This document shows positions 33,859 through 41,703 of a stretch of DNA of 48,537 nt, piece by piece. Each line of letters begins with the position of its first letter. The first letter of the stretch is position 1. The translations under genes and the position numbers were made by a program. The notes under the pieces were generated by a model. That model made no database searches, was not told the DNA's origin, and saw nothing but the letters and a program-made list of their open reading frames with translations. Where the stretch lies: positions 1 to 48,537 of the forward strand of contig JAGMCL010000153.1 in assembly GCA_023129165.1 (NCBI GenBank). Direction: 5' to 3'. The stretch is from Caldifarciminota bacterium. Lineage in GTDB: Bacteria > Hydrothermota > UBA3073.

Positions 33859-34803
33859 TTAAAGTTCATCAATCTCTGCCTGCAGAGATGATTTTCGTTG
33901 TTTTAGGTTAGACTTCGAACCTCCTTTGGATTTAGCAAAAGCTGCATCCTCTGCAGAGGTTATATCTTCATCAACTGTTACCTTTTGAACAGACATTCCA
34001 AGAGTCTCCCGAGTTTTTATAGCTGCCTCAGTAAAGATCTTTTCAATCTCCCACTCAGGATTATTCTTTCGAAGCTGCTGAGCGCAGGCCTTAACAACCT
34101 GTTTCACATTGACAAGATCCTTATTGTCCTCATAGAAAGTATCTGCCATCTTCTTGAAATATGTCTGCTGCTGAACCTGAGATGTTACAACTTGAGGAAG
34201 ACTCCGAAGAATCTGCTCAGCTGTCTGTTGCCGGACTCTTATCTCAACAGCATGAAGAATCTTATTGAGAACAGCAGAATCAGAAGCAACATCGTCCATA
34301 TCGATATCTTTGACAAAGTCATAAATTGAGTCCTCAGCAGGTTTAACCTCACCCTTCTCCGGAGGTTTTTCCTCCTCATCCTCTTTCTCCTCAGACTTAG
34401 ACTCAATATCAGACTCGATCGGACCACTGAGACGATTGATCTCTGCCAAGAGTTTATCTACTTGAGAAACTTCTTCCTTAACATCTTTTTCTTCTTTAGA
34501 TTCGTCAGGCTTCTCTCCTTTATCCTCTGCCAATGTTTTCTTGTCTTCCTCCTCTTCAGAAGTTTTAGTATCTTCTTCCTTATTCTTCTCATCATCAAGG
34601 CCCTCCTCAGACTCATCAACTGATTTCTTATCATCACCAACAGTTTCATCCTTTTCCTCTCCTTCATCAACTGTTTTAGAGTCTTCCTCGGTAGAGGCCT
34701 CCAGAGGTTTATCATCACCGGTAAAATCAAGATCTGCAATCTCCTCAATCAGAGCCTTATTTCCCTCTGTAGTTCCATCTTCTGTTCTAACATCTTCAGC
34801 CAT
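33859..34803 (-). CDS. Capsid scaffolding protein
   Basis: A 314-residue protein. The first 165 residues are extremely acidic and low complexity (Glu/Asp/Lys blocks). A predicted helical region follows (AVEIRVRQQTAEQILRSL..., QQTYFKKMADTFYED) and a basic C-terminus (KSKGGSKSNLKQRKSS) that could bind the capsid protein. This architecture and the position between portal and capsid genes fit a scaffolding protein. No protease motif is seen. GGAGG precedes the ATG. Confidence 0.75.
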   Translation of the reverse strand: MAEDVRTEDGTTEGNKALIEEIADLDFTGDDKPLEASTEEDSKTVDEGEEKDETVGDDKKSVDESEEGLDDEKNKEEDTKTSEEEEDKKTLAEDKGEKPDESKEEKDVKEEVSQVDKLLAEINRLSGPIESDIESKSEEKEDEEEKPPEKGEVKPAEDSIYDFVKDIDMDDVASDSAVLNKILHAVEIRVRQQTAEQILRSLPQVVTSQVQQQTYFKKMADTFYEDNKDLVNVKQVVKACAQQLRKNNPEWEIEKIFTEAAIKTRETLGMSVQKVTVDEDITSAEDAAFAKSKGGSKSNLKQRKSSLQAEIDEL

Positions 34804-34816
34804 TGTTTCGCCTCCT

Positions 34817-35101
34817 TTATTTTTTGCTTACTTTCCTTTTTCTCTTCTCAAACTTGGCATTAGTCAAAAGAATATCTGGAAAGTTTAAGAGATTTCTTAC
34901 GGCCTCGGCATTTCCTCCTAATCGATCAAGAGTTCTTGTAGACAATTCTCCATCCAAATTTTCTAACATCAGATGAATATCATCTAGCCAGAGTCTCATC
35001 TCCGCCTGCATATCTTTCCATATAGAAGAAAATCTCACAAAGTCTTCTACTTGACTAAGAGTCGAAGCAGGCTTATAATCTTCTTCCCATTCTTTTTTCA
35101 T
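34817..35101 (-). CDS. Small helical protein between portal and scaffold
   Basis: A 94-residue, mostly helical protein (EDFVRFSSIWKDMQAEMRLWLDDIHLMLE) with a very basic tail (KFEKRKRKVSKK). No family recognised. It sits three bases after the portal stop and before the scaffold, so it may assist portal-capsid assembly. The ribosome-binding site is GGAGG within the portal's last codons. Confidence 0.65.
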   Translation of the reverse strand: MKKEWEEDYKPASTLSQVEDFVRFSSIWKDMQAEMRLWLDDIHLMLENLDGELSTRTLDRLGGNAEAVRNLLNFPDILLTNAKFEKRKRKVSKK

Positions 35102-35104
35102 TTA

Positions 35105-37033
35105 TTAACCTCCCAAAATCTGATCTATCGGCAACATATTTCCTTTTCCAGCCTGTCCCTCAGCCTCTTCATCCGTCTGCAGTTTCACTCGTACAAATTC
35201 GTCAACATTCTTAGCACCACTATTACGAGCAATATGCTTAAAAATTCTCACAATATCGAAAGTCTGCTGAAGCTCAGGTTGACTAGCCAAAGTCTCGAAC
35301 ATATTTATCCAAACTCCAGAGGTGTTACTTCCTGGAACAGAACCATCTCTTACCTTTACATCATAATCGATGAGAATGTCGAAGGGAGAAGCCTTTATAT
35401 GAGTGGTACCCCCAAATTCCTTCATTAAAGTCTCTTGCCATCGACCAGTAGTTGTAAGTGAGAGTTCCTTTGACATAAACTGCTGAGTATGATGAGCAAA
35501 CATATATCCAACATCTTGCATTGCCTGAACACCTATTAGACGAGCAATTCTTTCCAGTCTTGTATAGCCCCCCTGACGGGTACCCTCAAATTCTCCTTTA
35601 GTCAGTCTCTCAGGACCTCCTTGTCTCAGACTCCCCATCGTCCAAGAGTCAGTTGCTGCAATCTTATCCATAGCATTCTGAATTATCGAGGCATCTGCAA
35701 CATGTCCACGGGTAACATCTGAAACAGCTAATTGCATAACAGAGTCTTTCACACCTCTTCCCCATGCAGGCCTACGAAGTCTTACAATCCCTCCAGGTCT
35801 AGGATCTTTAAGATCAGGTACGTTAATGAGGTAAGGATCAACAATAAGAGTATCATTAATAACTTTTCTTACATTTGCTATATGAGCATTGAACATCCAG
35901 TCAAGAGTATGCTGCAATCCATAAAGGGTCTCTAGACGAGATACTGGAGTAGAACTATACCCATCAAAGTCCGGAGCAGAAATAGCTATAGGAAACATAT
36001 CATGAGCCAGACCAATAGATCTGGCCTCAAGAACTATTGCGTCAGCTCCAAGAACAAAGTACCATTTCTCAGGATACTCACCAACTCCAAGTTCCCACTC
36101 TTTTGGAATCAGTTTCATATACATTCTGATAACATCATAGGGATTAGTAGCATTATTATTAAAAGGAACTCGAGCTCCTCCACTCTTTTTATCTCTTCCA
36201 GACTGCTCAGCAGAGTAAATACTAGTTTGCTTTCCGGTTATCTGCTTCAAATATTTTACATTAAAAATCTTTCCATCAGAATGTTCTTCATCAGAAAGAA
36301 GATCATAATAATTAGTATGATCTATCCACCCAAAGAACTCACCTTTCTGAATATCTGCAATTGAAATATTAGGATCAGGTAAACACAAATAAGGATCTAT
36401 ATTAGACAGAGCATTCCCCTCAAAAATAATACCATTCCTCATAGTCTTCCGATGAGTATCAGGAGCAAACCAATGAGGGATAGTCTCCTTTACAATCTTC
36501 TTTCCCTGCGTCTTCCTCCATTCTGGAGCAACAACTCCAAAACCATAAGAGAGAGAATCCCTAAACATTGTATGAAGATTGAGAATTATCTTAAATCTAT
36601 TACAATGAATATCGATTATCTTCTCAAGCATTATGGCACCAATAGTATCCTCAGGTGAGACTCCCTCATATCTGAAAACAGGTTCTTGGAAAAATGCTGC
36701 AAGAAGATAGCCCAAAATAGTCTCTAAGATAGCATAGGAATAAGGATAGATAATAGAGATCGGCTTACGGTGATCCTTATCTATAATAGCTTCCTCAGCA
36801 TCATCTGTCTCAATATAAGATGTCAATGTCTCATCAATCTTATTCCAAGAATCAAAACGATTAGACATAGGTCCTGAGGCTTCTCGAGCCTTCTTCATAA
36901 CTTCAGTTTTAATTCTATTATGAAGCTTACTCCCAGGTCTAAGATCAAGATCTCCTGGATAGTCATACTTATAGTCAACTTTCCCAAGTTCTATAGCATT
37001 TCTATCCTTATTTGGATCAAGTATATGTGGCAC
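35105..37033 (-). CDS. Portal protein
   Basis: A 642-residue protein. The N-terminal part (KARE.SGPMSNRFDSWNKIDETLTSYI) and central helices (LETLYGLQHTLDWMFNAHIANVRK, then DPYLINVPDL) match podovirus-type portal proteins, which form the dodecameric DNA entry ring at one capsid vertex. Start codon is GTG 37033, with GGGGAGG six bases upstream. The first seven codons (MPHILDP) and the preceding leader are nearly repeated at the start of the HNH gene beside it. It is separated from the terminase by about 4.6 kb of lysis and accessory genes. Confidence 0.85.
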   Translation of the reverse strand: MPHILDPNKDRNAIELGKVDYKYDYPGDLDLRPGSKLHNRIKTEVMKKAREASGPMSNRFDSWNKIDETLTSYIETDDAEEAIIDKDHRKPISIIYPYSYAILETILGYLLAAFFQEPVFRYEGVSPEDTIGAIMLEKIIDIHCNRFKIILNLHTMFRDSLSYGFGVVAPEWRKTQGKKIVKETIPHWFAPDTHRKTMRNGIIFEGNALSNIDPYLCLPDPNISIADIQKGEFFGWIDHTNYYDLLSDEEHSDGKIFNVKYLKQITGKQTSIYSAEQSGRDKKSGGARVPFNNNATNPYDVIRMYMKLIPKEWELGVGEYPEKWYFVLGADAIVLEARSIGLAHDMFPIAISAPDFDGYSSTPVSRLETLYGLQHTLDWMFNAHIANVRKVINDTLIVDPYLINVPDLKDPRPGGIVRLRRPAWGRGVKDSVMQLAVSDVTRGHVADASIIQNAMDKIAATDSWTMGSLRQGGPERLTKGEFEGTRQGGYTRLERIARLIGVQAMQDVGYMFAHHTQQFMSKELSLTTTGRWQETLMKEFGGTTHIKASPFDILIDYDVKVRDGSVPGSNTSGVWINMFETLASQPELQQTFDIVRIFKHIARNSGAKNVDEFVRVKLQTDEEAEGQAGKGNMLPIDQILGG

Positions 37034-37046
37034 AGATCATCCTCCC

Positions 37047-37604
37047 CTACACAAAATAACCATCTCTACATGGATACTCATTACTATTCCATATTTTCCA
37101 TATAGTCATACTAGTAGTTTTAAATATTTTAGCAACATACTCACAAGAATGCTTATATCTCTTAGGACATATAGATCTGATGATCTTTAGTTTTCTAATT
37201 CGTCGAATATCCATTGCATAAAACTTTGCTGAAGAGAAGATTCCTTTCCCTATAACTTCCTTGGTCATTCTCTTTTGCCCTCTCTTGTAAGCATCATTCA
37301 TATTATCTGTATTGGTACCTAAATATAAATGATTAGGATTTACACAAGAAGAATTGTCGCATTTGTGGAGTACGAATATTCTCTGTCCTATTTCATTATA
37401 GAGTGGAATCTTTCCATATTTTATAAGATAAGCCATTCTACTAGACCGAACTGATCTATTCATAAAGTAAAACACTCCATATCCTTGAAGATCTCTACCT
37501 CCCTTCCACAGCCAACATTCATCATCCGAACAAATATCTATTTTACTCGTAAAACGTCTTAGAACAGAAATATCTATTAACTTCGGATCTAAAATATGAG
37601 GCAC
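37047..37604 (-). CDS. HNH homing-type endonuclease
   Basis: 185 residues. The HNH_3-type core is intact: VLHKCDNSSCVNPNHLYLGT with His80, Asn89 and His92, then NMNDAYKRGQ. The N-terminal DDECWLWKGG and the C-terminal helix-turn-helix-like CEYVAKIFKTTSMTIWKIWNS are standard for free-standing phage homing endonucleases. It would nick or cut related genomes lacking the insertion and promote its own copying. Start is GTG 37604 after AAGGAG. Its first seven residues equal those of the portal protein. Two shortened relatives are at 2698 and 11160. Confidence 0.9.
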   Translation of the reverse strand: MPHILDPKLIDISVLRRFTSKIDICSDDECWLWKGGRDLQGYGVFYFMNRSVRSSRMAYLIKYGKIPLYNEIGQRIFVLHKCDNSSCVNPNHLYLGTNTDNMNDAYKRGQKRMTKEVIGKGIFSSAKFYAMDIRRIRKLKIIRSICPKRYKHSCEYVAKIFKTTSMTIWKIWNSNEYPCRDGYFV

Positions 37605-37625
37605 AGACTATTCTCCTTATCACAT

Positions 37626-37648
37626 CTTCGTTCATAATTCGAACGAAG
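37626..37648 (+). repeat. 23-bp dyad element, copy 8 (perfect arms)
   Basis: CTTCGTTC, ATAATTC, GAACGAAG; both 8-bp arms pair without mismatch. It lies between the stop of the membrane gene (37652) and the ribosome-binding site of the HNH gene. Confidence 0.95.
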
Positions 37649-37651
37649 GGA

Positions 37652-37837
37652 TTATTCATCTTCAGATTTCTTAAAATAAAAAACGCCCGCCATTGAGGCC
37701 ATACCCATAACAGCACCAATAAGAGTCTCTTGAACCTCTTTTAAGCAAAACATTCCAATACATATTGCTATTAATGGAACAAGAAATGCCACCGATCTTG
37801 TAACAACCCTGATTAATTCATGTTTACCGTTTTCCAT
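37652..37837 (-). CDS. Small two-span membrane protein, holin candidate
   Basis: 61 residues with two hydrophobic segments (about 14-29 and 38-54) separated by a short charged turn (KEVQET), and charged ends. Size, topology and neighbourhood (peptidase-like endolysin at 38964, another membrane protein at 37824) fit a holin that opens the inner membrane at lysis. No sequence family is recognised, so this rests on topology and context. Confidence 0.6.
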   Translation of the reverse strand: MENGKHELIRVVTRSVAFLVPLIAICIGMFCLKEVQETLIGAVMGMASMAGVFYFKKSEDE

Positions 37838-37952
37838 AATTATTTCTCCGTCGCCCTTTCTTTATTAATAATTTAATCGGCAACAATATAATTGCAATTG
37901 CAAACGCAAGCCAGGCCACCCAGCCAAAATGTCTGATTATCGGTGGATACAT
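37824..37952 (-). CDS. Small single-span membrane protein
   Basis: A 42-residue protein with one membrane helix (about residues 9-30) and a strongly basic C-terminus (KKGRRRNNYGKR). The start shares TAATG with the protease stop and the end overlaps the holin-like gene in another frame. Nested placement supports a coupled lysis cassette; it might be a holin partner or regulator. Confidence 0.55.
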   Translation of the reverse strand: MYPPIIRHFGWVAWLAFAIAIILLPIKLLIKKGRRRNNYGKR

Positions 37953-38947
37953 TAATTTTTACCTTCCAGACGAACGTCCAACAACTCAAAAACATGTTCA
38001 ATGCGATTGCAAATAGTTATCTGGTCTGACCCTGCAAACAAAAGACCGCAAAGCTTACTATCCTCTGTTAAAATTGCTGAACCTGAATCGCCTCCAGTGC
38101 TCATAGGCCCACTCATTATTTGATCTGTAAATTGGGCTATCTTCCCCTCGCCATATTGGATATTTGCTGTTACGTTAATTTGGGTAATTTCACCTTGAGT
38201 TAATCCGGTTGTGCGTCCAGATTTTTGAATCTTCATTCCCAATATAGCTGATTTGACTCCTTCGATTTTCCCTATTTCCATGATTTCATCACTGATATCT
38301 TCATCGTTCAAGGGCTGAGCAATTGCTGCATCAACCAAGTTGCTTTCTGCTTGCTTAACAGCTTGCAGACGAGTATTGCTTCTAATTACATATAAAACGC
38401 CGTTAATAATTCTTATAAATAGTCCAGTGATGGGGCACTCAGACGGAATTCCAGAAAAGTTAATTGGCACAAAATCTTTTAAATCAGCAATATGGTCTTC
38501 TGGAAACTTGCCAGAGTCATGGGAGCCTGGCTGAAGTATAGAATCACCAATTTTGGCTTCGTTAGAGCAAGCTAAGACGTGATTATTTGATAACATATAT
38601 CTAATACTATCCTTTTTTACAACACATCCCAAAGTGCCCGCGCTGATCAAAACATGTCCCACCGAAACACCTCCGGGAGCCGGCCTATGACGATTAGTAT
38701 GCAGAGCTTTGATTACCCCTACCTCAATGACATCTGTTTTAACACCCTTAATCTCACGAGGAATTAAATCTTTTTTCGATATTTCTTCTATGGGAAGTTT
38801 TTTTCTTACTGAACAAATAATCGCCAATTCGCATGTCTGTTTTCCGTTTTTTACTTTGTACCCGATTCCTACAGCCTCTATATGTTTTTTTAAGAGTTTT
38901 TTTCGATTTTTAATTAGAGCTTTTTGTACTTTAATGAATAAGACCAT
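37952..38947 (-). CDS. Trypsin-like serine protease
   Basis: 331 residues. A complete chymotrypsin-fold triad can be assigned: His123 in LSNNHVLA, Asp206 in NLVDAAIA and Ser288 in GGDSGSAI. The preceding GTLGCVV strand and the later GSDQITICNRIEHVF are typical of bacterial trypsin-like peptidases of the Nal1-like type. There is no signal peptide; the N-terminal 30 residues are basic. Such proteases are unusual in tailed phages, whose capsid proteases are usually ClpP/S14, S49 or herpes-type. It could process virion proteins, cut host proteins or aid lysis. It lies next to lysis genes. Confidence 0.85.
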   Translation of the reverse strand: MVLFIKVQKALIKNRKKLLKKHIEAVGIGYKVKNGKQTCELAIICSVRKKLPIEEISKKDLIPREIKGVKTDVIEVGVIKALHTNRHRPAPGGVSVGHVLISAGTLGCVVKKDSIRYMLSNNHVLACSNEAKIGDSILQPGSHDSGKFPEDHIADLKDFVPINFSGIPSECPITGLFIRIINGVLYVIRSNTRLQAVKQAESNLVDAAIAQPLNDEDISDEIMEIGKIEGVKSAILGMKIQKSGRTTGLTQGEITQINVTANIQYGEGKIAQFTDQIMSGPMSTGGDSGSAILTEDSKLCGLLFAGSDQITICNRIEHVFELLDVRLEGKN

Positions 38948-38963
38948 GTTTGATTTTCCCTTA

Positions 38964-39308
38964 TTATGTCTTTATTGTATTCGGATGCACTTGAAGATGC
39001 AAATGGACGCCTCTACCTACATCATGAATTATACAGCACTCCATTGTTGGCCTTTCTGGATCATACGTCCATTTTGAATTTACATATTCTTGAATTTCTC
39101 TTAACTTCGCTGCTGAATAAATCCAACTTCGAATATCTATCCCTCGACAAGGATTAGTTGAATGAACACCTTTCCCTTCTCTCCAACCTTCTGTTACAAC
39201 AATTTCAGAGGCAATGGAGTAAATATCTAGCACAATTTCTATCAATAAAGGATGATAGTTCTTAGATAACAATGCTTTTAAAACAGATGTGTTTTTTATA
39301 AGTATCAT
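38964..39308 (-). CDS. M15-like peptidase (probable endolysin)
   Basis: The 114-residue protein has the metal-binding layout of D-Ala-D-Ala/M15-type peptidases: GVHSTNPCRGIDIRS (His49, Asp58) and GRGVHLHLQVHP (His102, His104). The opening TEGWREGKGVHS resembles the VTEGYR/S...H of this group. It probably cleaves peptide cross-links in peptidoglycan and is the best endolysin candidate. There is no signal peptide, so release would need a holin, two candidates for which lie downstream. Length is short but typical of single-domain phage members. Confidence 0.75.
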   Translation of the reverse strand: MILIKNTSVLKALLSKNYHPLLIEIVLDIYSIASEIVVTEGWREGKGVHSTNPCRGIDIRSWIYSAAKLREIQEYVNSKWTYDPERPTMECCIIHDVGRGVHLHLQVHPNTIKT

Positions 39309-39493
39309 TCTTTTATCTTCTTCCCTATCTCTGCATAAAACCAGGTTATTTCCCGCCCCAAACAGGCAAGATCATACTGTATTACGTCCAGAGTCTTATC
39401 TTTACATAGCCCAGGATTATAATCTGCCAAACTATCAGCAATCTTTTGAAGTTCTTCTACAAGATTATTTGCTTGTTCAGCTATTCTTTTCAT
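39305..39493 (-). CDS. Small helical protein, unknown function
   Basis: A 62-residue helical protein with a heptad-like N-terminus (RIAEQANNLVEELQKIADSL). Its stop overlaps the peptidase start and its ATG overlaps the upstream stop, so all three are translated as a chain. It might regulate the endolysin; nothing direct supports that. Confidence 0.6.
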   Translation of the reverse strand: MKRIAEQANNLVEELQKIADSLADYNPGLCKDKTLDVIQYDLACLGREITWFYAEIGKKIKE

Positions 39494-39735
39494 TTTGCCT
39501 CCAACAAATGATCAAATAATTTTTCTTCGACTTTAGTCAAATCTTCTCTCATCGGTTTTAGTTTAGTACAGATTTTCTTATCCACCTGATCAAAATCAGG
39601 GCGCTTTGTAATTTCTTCCACGGTATAAACAATATGATTATTCAACTCTTTTCCATGAGAATTAATCTTTGCATACAAAGCCCCGATTGCCACAACTACT
39701 ATACCATTGCTGATTATAGACACAATCTCAATCAT
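39490..39735 (-). CDS. Membrane-anchored coiled-coil protein
   Basis: 81 residues with an N-terminal membrane helix (IVSIISNGIVVVAIGALYA) and a charged helical rest (DFDQVDKKICTKLKPMREDLTKVEEKLFDHLLEAK). One membrane anchor with a soluble coiled coil recalls XhlA-like lysis accessories or spanin-type proteins, but there is no recognisable family motif. It is in the lysis block. Confidence 0.55.
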   Translation of the reverse strand: MIEIVSIISNGIVVVAIGALYAKINSHGKELNNHIVYTVEEITKRPDFDQVDKKICTKLKPMREDLTKVEEKLFDHLLEAK

Positions 39736-39779
39736 GATTAGTTTCTTTGTTCAATCTTTTTGCTGTATCCGGCATGGGT

Positions 39780-40139
39780 TTAGTCCTTTTTAATCCCAGT
39801 AAAATATTCAAGCTCAATAAATCGAAGTGTATCGAAACAGAATAAAGGAATAAAGCCAGTAGGGCATCTCTTCGTTGCTATAACTCCACAACCACTACTT
39901 TTTAGCCACCACCATTCATTATTAATTAATTTCTGCGCTTCAACATGCCCTAAGGTATGGCCACATTTCAAAGGAGCTCTCCCTTGACAAATCCTGGTTT
40001 GACCTCTTGCCATTAACACTCTATTAGTTGCGTCGGTTGTACAATCAGAATAAAACTGATGAATACCACAGCCAATCCCTGTTAGTACCCAGATTGCAAT
40101 AACAGTGCAGATTACTGATATGTAGAGATATTGTTTCAT
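39780..40139 (-). CDS. Cys-rich membrane or secreted protein
   Basis: 119 residues. An N-terminal hydrophobic segment (YLYISVICTVIAIWVLTGIGCG) could be a membrane anchor or signal; the Cys after TGIG sits near a lipobox position but the -3 residue is not Leu/Val/Ile. The outer part contains six or more Cys (CTTDATN, ICQG, KCGH, SGCG, RCPT), suggesting disulfides outside the cytoplasm. It may act at the host envelope, for example in superinfection exclusion or lysis. Confidence 0.55.
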   Translation of the reverse strand: MKQYLYISVICTVIAIWVLTGIGCGIHQFYSDCTTDATNRVLMARGQTRICQGRAPLKCGHTLGHVEAQKLINNEWWWLKSSGCGVIATKRCPTGFIPLFCFDTLRFIELEYFTGIKKD

Positions 40140-40477
40140 AATTTTTTAATCTTGCTTTCTGTTATTTCTGGCTTTTTACCGTCCTTAAAATGCTTAACCT
40201 TCTTTTCTGATTTCAGTTTTCCTTTGCCATCATAGACCTGCAAAATAATAATATCCACTTCGTCAGTTTCATAGTGGCTATAACTGTCTATCCGCTTAGA
40301 AAGCAGATTCCCGTCAATATCCCTGGTCTCTTCAGTCCACCTTTTGACTCTTTTCTTTTCATCCTTTTCAACATAGGAAGTTGTTGTACCCTCATCCTCA
40401 CCGCTCTTGATAGCCCGGACAAGATCAGGGCGATCTGTTATTAATTCTTTTAATGTAAGCTCTTCGATATCTTTCAT
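40136..40477 (-). CDS. Charged protein, unknown function
   Basis: A 113-residue protein with an acidic N-terminus and Lys-rich C-terminus; the beta-rich middle (HYETDEVDIIILQVYDGKGKLKSEKKVKHF) resembles hairpin repeats of attachment proteins. ATG 40477 after GGAAGG is chosen over an upstream start inside the neighbouring gene. The stop overlaps the next start. No function assigned. Confidence 0.55.
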   Translation of the reverse strand: MKDIEELTLKELITDRPDLVRAIKSGEDEGTTTSYVEKDEKKRVKRWTEETRDIDGNLLSKRIDSYSHYETDEVDIIILQVYDGKGKLKSEKKVKHFKDGKKPEITESKIKKL

Positions 40478-40497
40478 GCTACCTTCCTTTCTCAAAC

Positions 40498-41325
40498 TTA
40501 CCGAACAAGACGAACGCAATACCTAGCCGGCTTCTTATAAGCGCCGCTTACGGCCCCGCTGTAGAAACTTATGCGAAACGCAAGAGTACTATCGCACGCA
40601 TCTGTAGATGAACTCCAATGATAGGCGCTCACAGTTGACGGGAACGCCACAGTATCGATAGACGGACCGCAATTGCCAAGATCTATGATGCTCGACAATT
40701 CAAGGCAGTTCGGTATTCGCCAGTCATTGTATCCGCCAAGATTGTTTGTGTTTGCCTGGTCAAGGAAGTCCCAGATAAGGTCATCCTTTGTGGCGAAAGT
40801 AGTGTTTACCGGCCCTTCATTGACTAAGTCTTCAACAGTTGTAATTACGTTATTAGCAATGGCTGCAACTGTTATTTCTATGTTGTTATCCGCTGTCTCC
40901 GATAGATCAATTTTCCTTCCAACACAAAGCGCACTTACGTTAAAAGGCGTTCCTGCTGCCGCTGTTATCGTCTTTGCGCCAGCGTTAAATGTGCAGGATT
41001 CTGCCGCCAGCGTCCACTGCTCCCAGAATAGTTTACCGTCAGCTGCTGGGCCGATATCTGCAAACGGGACGTAGCGTGCCCATATCTTACCTGTACGATT
41101 ATCTTTTACACAGTTATTTGAAAGATTATGGGTTTTACCATTAATAAGAATAGTAGTTGTACCACTATATTGACCAACAGTTAGCGTTGTATAACTATGC
41201 GCAATACCAAGTTCCAAATCACCATCATCGTCTGCATGATAAGAAATTGTCTGTCCAGTCTTAAGTAGCAAATAAAGACTTATAAACTCTTGAATAGGCC
41301 CACCCTGAATAGGTCCTCTTAGCAT
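40498..41325 (-). CDS. DUF1566/Lcl-type protein, possible receptor-binding protein
   Basis: 275 residues. The C-terminal 80 match the DUF1566 (Lcl C-terminal) signature: GGYNDWRIPNCLELSSIID, then YHWSSSTDACDSTLAFRI, ending ARYCVRLVR. This domain adopts a C-type-lectin-like fold and is used for surface binding; related folds carry variable regions in diversity-generating retroelements, but no reverse transcriptase is present here. The N-terminus (GPIQGGPIQEF) looks like a fibre attachment. The second half of the gene is visibly richer in G and C than its surroundings, suggesting recent acquisition. Confidence 0.75.
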   Translation of the reverse strand: MLRGPIQGGPIQEFISLYLLLKTGQTISYHADDDGDLELGIAHSYTTLTVGQYSGTTTILINGKTHNLSNNCVKDNRTGKIWARYVPFADIGPAADGKLFWEQWTLAAESCTFNAGAKTITAAAGTPFNVSALCVGRKIDLSETADNNIEITVAAIANNVITTVEDLVNEGPVNTTFATKDDLIWDFLDQANTNNLGGYNDWRIPNCLELSSIIDLGNCGPSIDTVAFPSTVSAYHWSSSTDACDSTLAFRISFYSGAVSGAYKKPARYCVRLVR

Positions 41326-41334
41326 AATTATCTC

Positions 41335-41664
41335 CTAACAATCACCATAAAAAGGTGTTATCATCAAAGTAGCATGATCTCCAGAAGTATTACTTATATA
41401 CCTAAAAGCTCTTATATTAGCAGGATTCTCAAGATATAAGGTCTGACCTATAGCCAAGGTCATTCCAAGTCCACTTTGAACGGGAGTAGACCCATAACAA
41501 AATCTTAGATCATTATCCTGTACCTGTATAAGTAAGGCCGTAATCAGTCTACCATCAGAATCCTTAAAGGCTAAAGTAGTACCGGCATCAAGATCCTGAG
41601 CAGTATCTGTAGATACCTCTGAAAAGGTATCTCCAGCCTTACCCCTCATCTCTAAAATATTCAT
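41335..41664 (-). CDS. Small structural protein
   Basis: A 109-residue beta-rich protein (GTTLAFKDSDGRLITALLIQVQDNDLRFCYG). It resembles small head-decoration or fibre-associated proteins, with repeated short strands and no catalytic motif. GAAGGAG precedes the ATG, downstream of dyad copy 9. It is co-transcribed with the terminase genes. Confidence 0.6.
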   Translation of the reverse strand: MNILEMRGKAGDTFSEVSTDTAQDLDAGTTLAFKDSDGRLITALLIQVQDNDLRFCYGSTPVQSGLGMTLAIGQTLYLENPANIRAFRYISNTSGDHATLMITPFYGDC

Positions 41665-41680
41665 AATAAACTTCTCCTTC

Positions 41681-41703
41681 CTTTGTTCATTTTCCGAACG
41701 AAC
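41681..41703 (+). repeat. 23-bp dyad element, copy 9
   Basis: CTTTGTTC, ATTTTCC, GAACGAAC. It touches the terminase stop codon (41703-41705) and lies just upstream of the ribosome-binding site of the gene starting at 41664. Confidence 0.85.

Noticed and set aside
33985-34329. Plus-strand ORFs opposite the late genes (for example within scaffold and internal virion genes)
   Set aside because: They mirror acidic low-complexity or helical coding sequence on the other strand, giving Leu/Ser-rich products, and lack ribosome-binding sites.
40498-41325. Diversity-generating retroelement
   Set aside because: The lectin-like domain is suggestive, but no reverse transcriptase, accessory protein or template repeat is visible.
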